DNA of 64,000 nt from Bradyrhizobium sp. 200 (GTDB lineage: Bacteria; Pseudomonadota; Alphaproteobacteria; Rhizobiales; Xanthobacteraceae): NCBI RefSeq assembly GCF_023100945.1, contig NZ_CP064689.1, positions 6,926,001 through 6,990,000 of the forward strand. The letters are read 5' to 3'. The notes beneath the pieces were generated by a model, which made no database searches, was not told where the DNA came from, and saw only the letters and a list, made by a program, of their open reading frames with translations. Below are positions 62,640 through 64,000 of the stretch, one piece after another (the first letter of the stretch is position 1; each line of letters begins with the position of its first letter). The position numbers and the translations under genes were made by a program.

Positions 62640-64000
62640 CTAAGATGCGAACTTGCCGAACTCCCAGCGGCGGCCCGGCGCGGCGGCGAAAAGCGCCTTG
62701 GTGTATTCGTGCCTGGGCGAACCGAAGATCTGCTCGGCAGCACCATATTCGACAACGCGACCCTGGCTCATCACGGCTACGTAATCGCAGATCTGCGCAG
62801 CGACGCGCAAATCGTGGGTGATAAACAGCACCGCGAGGTCGAGTCGCTGGCGGATCTCGTCCAGCAGCTCCAGCACCTGCTTCTGCACCGAGACGTCGAG
62901 CGCCGAGACCGCCTCGTCGGCTATCAGCAGTTCGGGCTCCATGGCGAGCGCACGGGCGATGCAGATGCGCTGGCGCTGGCCGCCGGAGAATTGATGCGGG
63001 TAGCGGTCGAGCGCATTGGAATCGAGATGCACCGTCTCCATCAGCTTTCTCGCCCTCGCCAGCGCATGCGCCTTGCTGAGGCCGAAGTTCATCGGCCCTT
63101 CGATGATCGAATCACCGATGGTCATCCGCGGGTTGAGCGAACGGTAGGGATCTTGGAATATGATCTGCACCCGGCGGCGGTGCGGACGCAGGTGCGACGG
63201 CGAGAGGGTAGCGATTTCGGTATCGCCGAGGAACACCTTGCCCTCGGTCGGATCAATCAGCCGGGCGATGCAACGCGCCACCGTCGATTTGCCGGAGCCA
63301 GATTCGCCGACGATACCCAGCGTCTCGCCCTTTCGGATGTCGAGATCGACATCGACGGCGGCCTTCACCACGCGCGCCTTCTGGAAGAAGCCGTGCACTG
63401 CGTAGGTCTTGCCGAGCTTCTCAGTACGCAGGGCGGTGACGCCCTCCTTGCGCACGCCGCGATGCACCGGATGGATCGACGGCACCGAGGAGATCAGCAT
63501 CTTGGTGTAGCCCTGCTGCGGACGGGACAGAATCTGCTCGGTAGGTCCTATCTCGACCAGCTGGCCCCAGCGCAGCACGGCCACGCGATGGGCGATCTCG
63601 GCGACCACGCCGAAATCGTGGGTGATGAACAGCACGCCGGTGCCCTGGCTCGCCTGCAGGTCGGTGATCAGCTTCAGGATCTCGGCCTGCGTCGTGACGT
63701 CGAGCGCCGTGGTCGGCTCGTCAGCGATCAGCAGCACCGGATCGAGCACCAGCGCCATGGCGATCATGATGCGCTGACGCTGGCCGCCCGAGAGCTGATG
63801 CGGGTAGGAGGCGTAGATGCGCTCCGGCTCCGGCAGCTTCACGCGGCTCAGGATGGAAATGATCTTGGCCTTGCGCGCCGCCGGGTCGAGGTTGGTGTGC
63901 GTGTTGAGTACCTCGTCGATCTGCTCGCCGCAGGTCATGACCGGATTGAGCGCGGTCATCGGCTCCTGGAAGATCATCGACATGCGCGTGCAGCGCAACT
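62640..64000 (-). CDS. Double-ATPase peptide/nickel-type ABC transporter protein (YejF/DdpF-like), 5' part outside window
   Basis: At least 453 residues and open at the right edge. The first nucleotide-binding domain lacks its Walker A because it lies beyond the window, but has [43 protein letters not shown] and [16 protein letters not shown]. The second domain from about 195 has Walker A GIVGESGSGKST, HQFSGGQRQRICIARAL and LLIADEAVSALDVSVQ. Fused ATPases of this kind serve oligopeptide importers such as Yej or Gsi. Upstream permease and binding-protein genes are expected outside the window. Confidence 0.93.
   Translation of the reverse strand, partial: LRCTRMSMIFQEPMTALNPVMTCGEQIDEVLNTHTNLDPAARKAKIISILSRVKLPEPERIYASYPHQLSGGQRQRIMIAMALVLDPVLLIADEPTTALDVTTQAEILKLITDLQASQGTGVLFITHDFGVVAEIAHRVAVLRWGQLVEIGPTEQILSRPQQGYTKMLISSVPSIHPVHRGVRKEGVTALRTEKLGKTYAVHGFFQKARVVKAAVDVDLDIRKGETLGIVGESGSGKSTVARCIARLIDPTEGKVFLGDTEIATLSPSHLRPHRRRVQIIFQDPYRSLNPRMTIGDSIIEGPMNFGLSKAHALARARKLMETVHLDSNALDRYPHQFSGGQRQRICIARALAMEPELLIADEAVSALDVSVQKQVLELLDEIRQRLDLAVLFITHDLRVAAQICDYVAVMSQGRVVEYGAAEQIFGSPRHEYTKALFAAAPGRRWEFGKFAS

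Overview
This looks like an accessory, heavily remodelled chromosomal region of a root-nodule alphaproteobacterium, most likely Bradyrhizobium. That reading rests on a porin_2-type porin with a typical bradyrhizobial N-terminus, a serine-recombinase cassette of the kind recalled from rhizobial symbiotic replicons, high GC, abundant amino-acid and peptide transport and catabolism genes, and many insertion-sequence scars and pseudogenes. The assignment is by family resemblance only; no search was run. No rRNA, tRNA, CRISPR array or phage structural gene was seen.

Region 1 (1-8636): a minus-strand branched-chain-type ABC uptake system (livK, G, F, H and the start of livM) is preceded by an N-formylglutamate-deformylase-like enzyme, an isochorismatase-fold amidase and a decayed M20 peptidase. 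It is divergent from an RpiR regulator and a glutamine-synthetase-like ligase. Together they suggest uptake and hydrolysis or ligation of an N-acylated or amidated amino acid.

Region 2 (8758-15651): an IS21-family element (istA/istB with subterminal repeats) whose istA is split by a four-gene serine-recombinase cassette. The IS21 abuts a frameshifted IS5-like transposase.

Region 3 (15714-25048): a hypothetical gene, an M20D amidohydrolase, a porin, a MarR regulator, an alpha/beta hydrolase lacking its usual nucleophile, an eroded second IS21 copy, and a CapA-family protein plus a remnant of a second capA-like copy.

Region 4 (25082-61283): a catabolic island. It contains two paralogous peptide-type binding proteins (one orphan, one in a complete five-gene ABC operon), MmgE/PrpD, a DAO-type oxidoreductase, an AbgB-like amidohydrolase, a demethylation and one-carbon set (Rieske oxygenase, dimethylglycine-dehydrogenase-like flavoprotein, FolD, PurU), a class III aminotransferase with a semialdehyde dehydrogenase, an MFS exporter, and two alanine dehydrogenase copies. 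Two intact Lrp/AsnC regulators, one frameshifted copy and two short lrp scars are scattered among these units. Upstream of ten of the transcription units I find the same near-palindrome, consensus TGCMGAAATYCTGCGG, which resembles an Lrp operator; five of the copies also carry AAGCTT-like sequence 10-20 bases further on. I read this as an island-wide Lrp-type regulon assembled by repeated duplication and decay.

Region 5 (61678-64000): a TetR regulator and the 3' part of a double-ATPase peptide ABC transporter gene that runs off the window.
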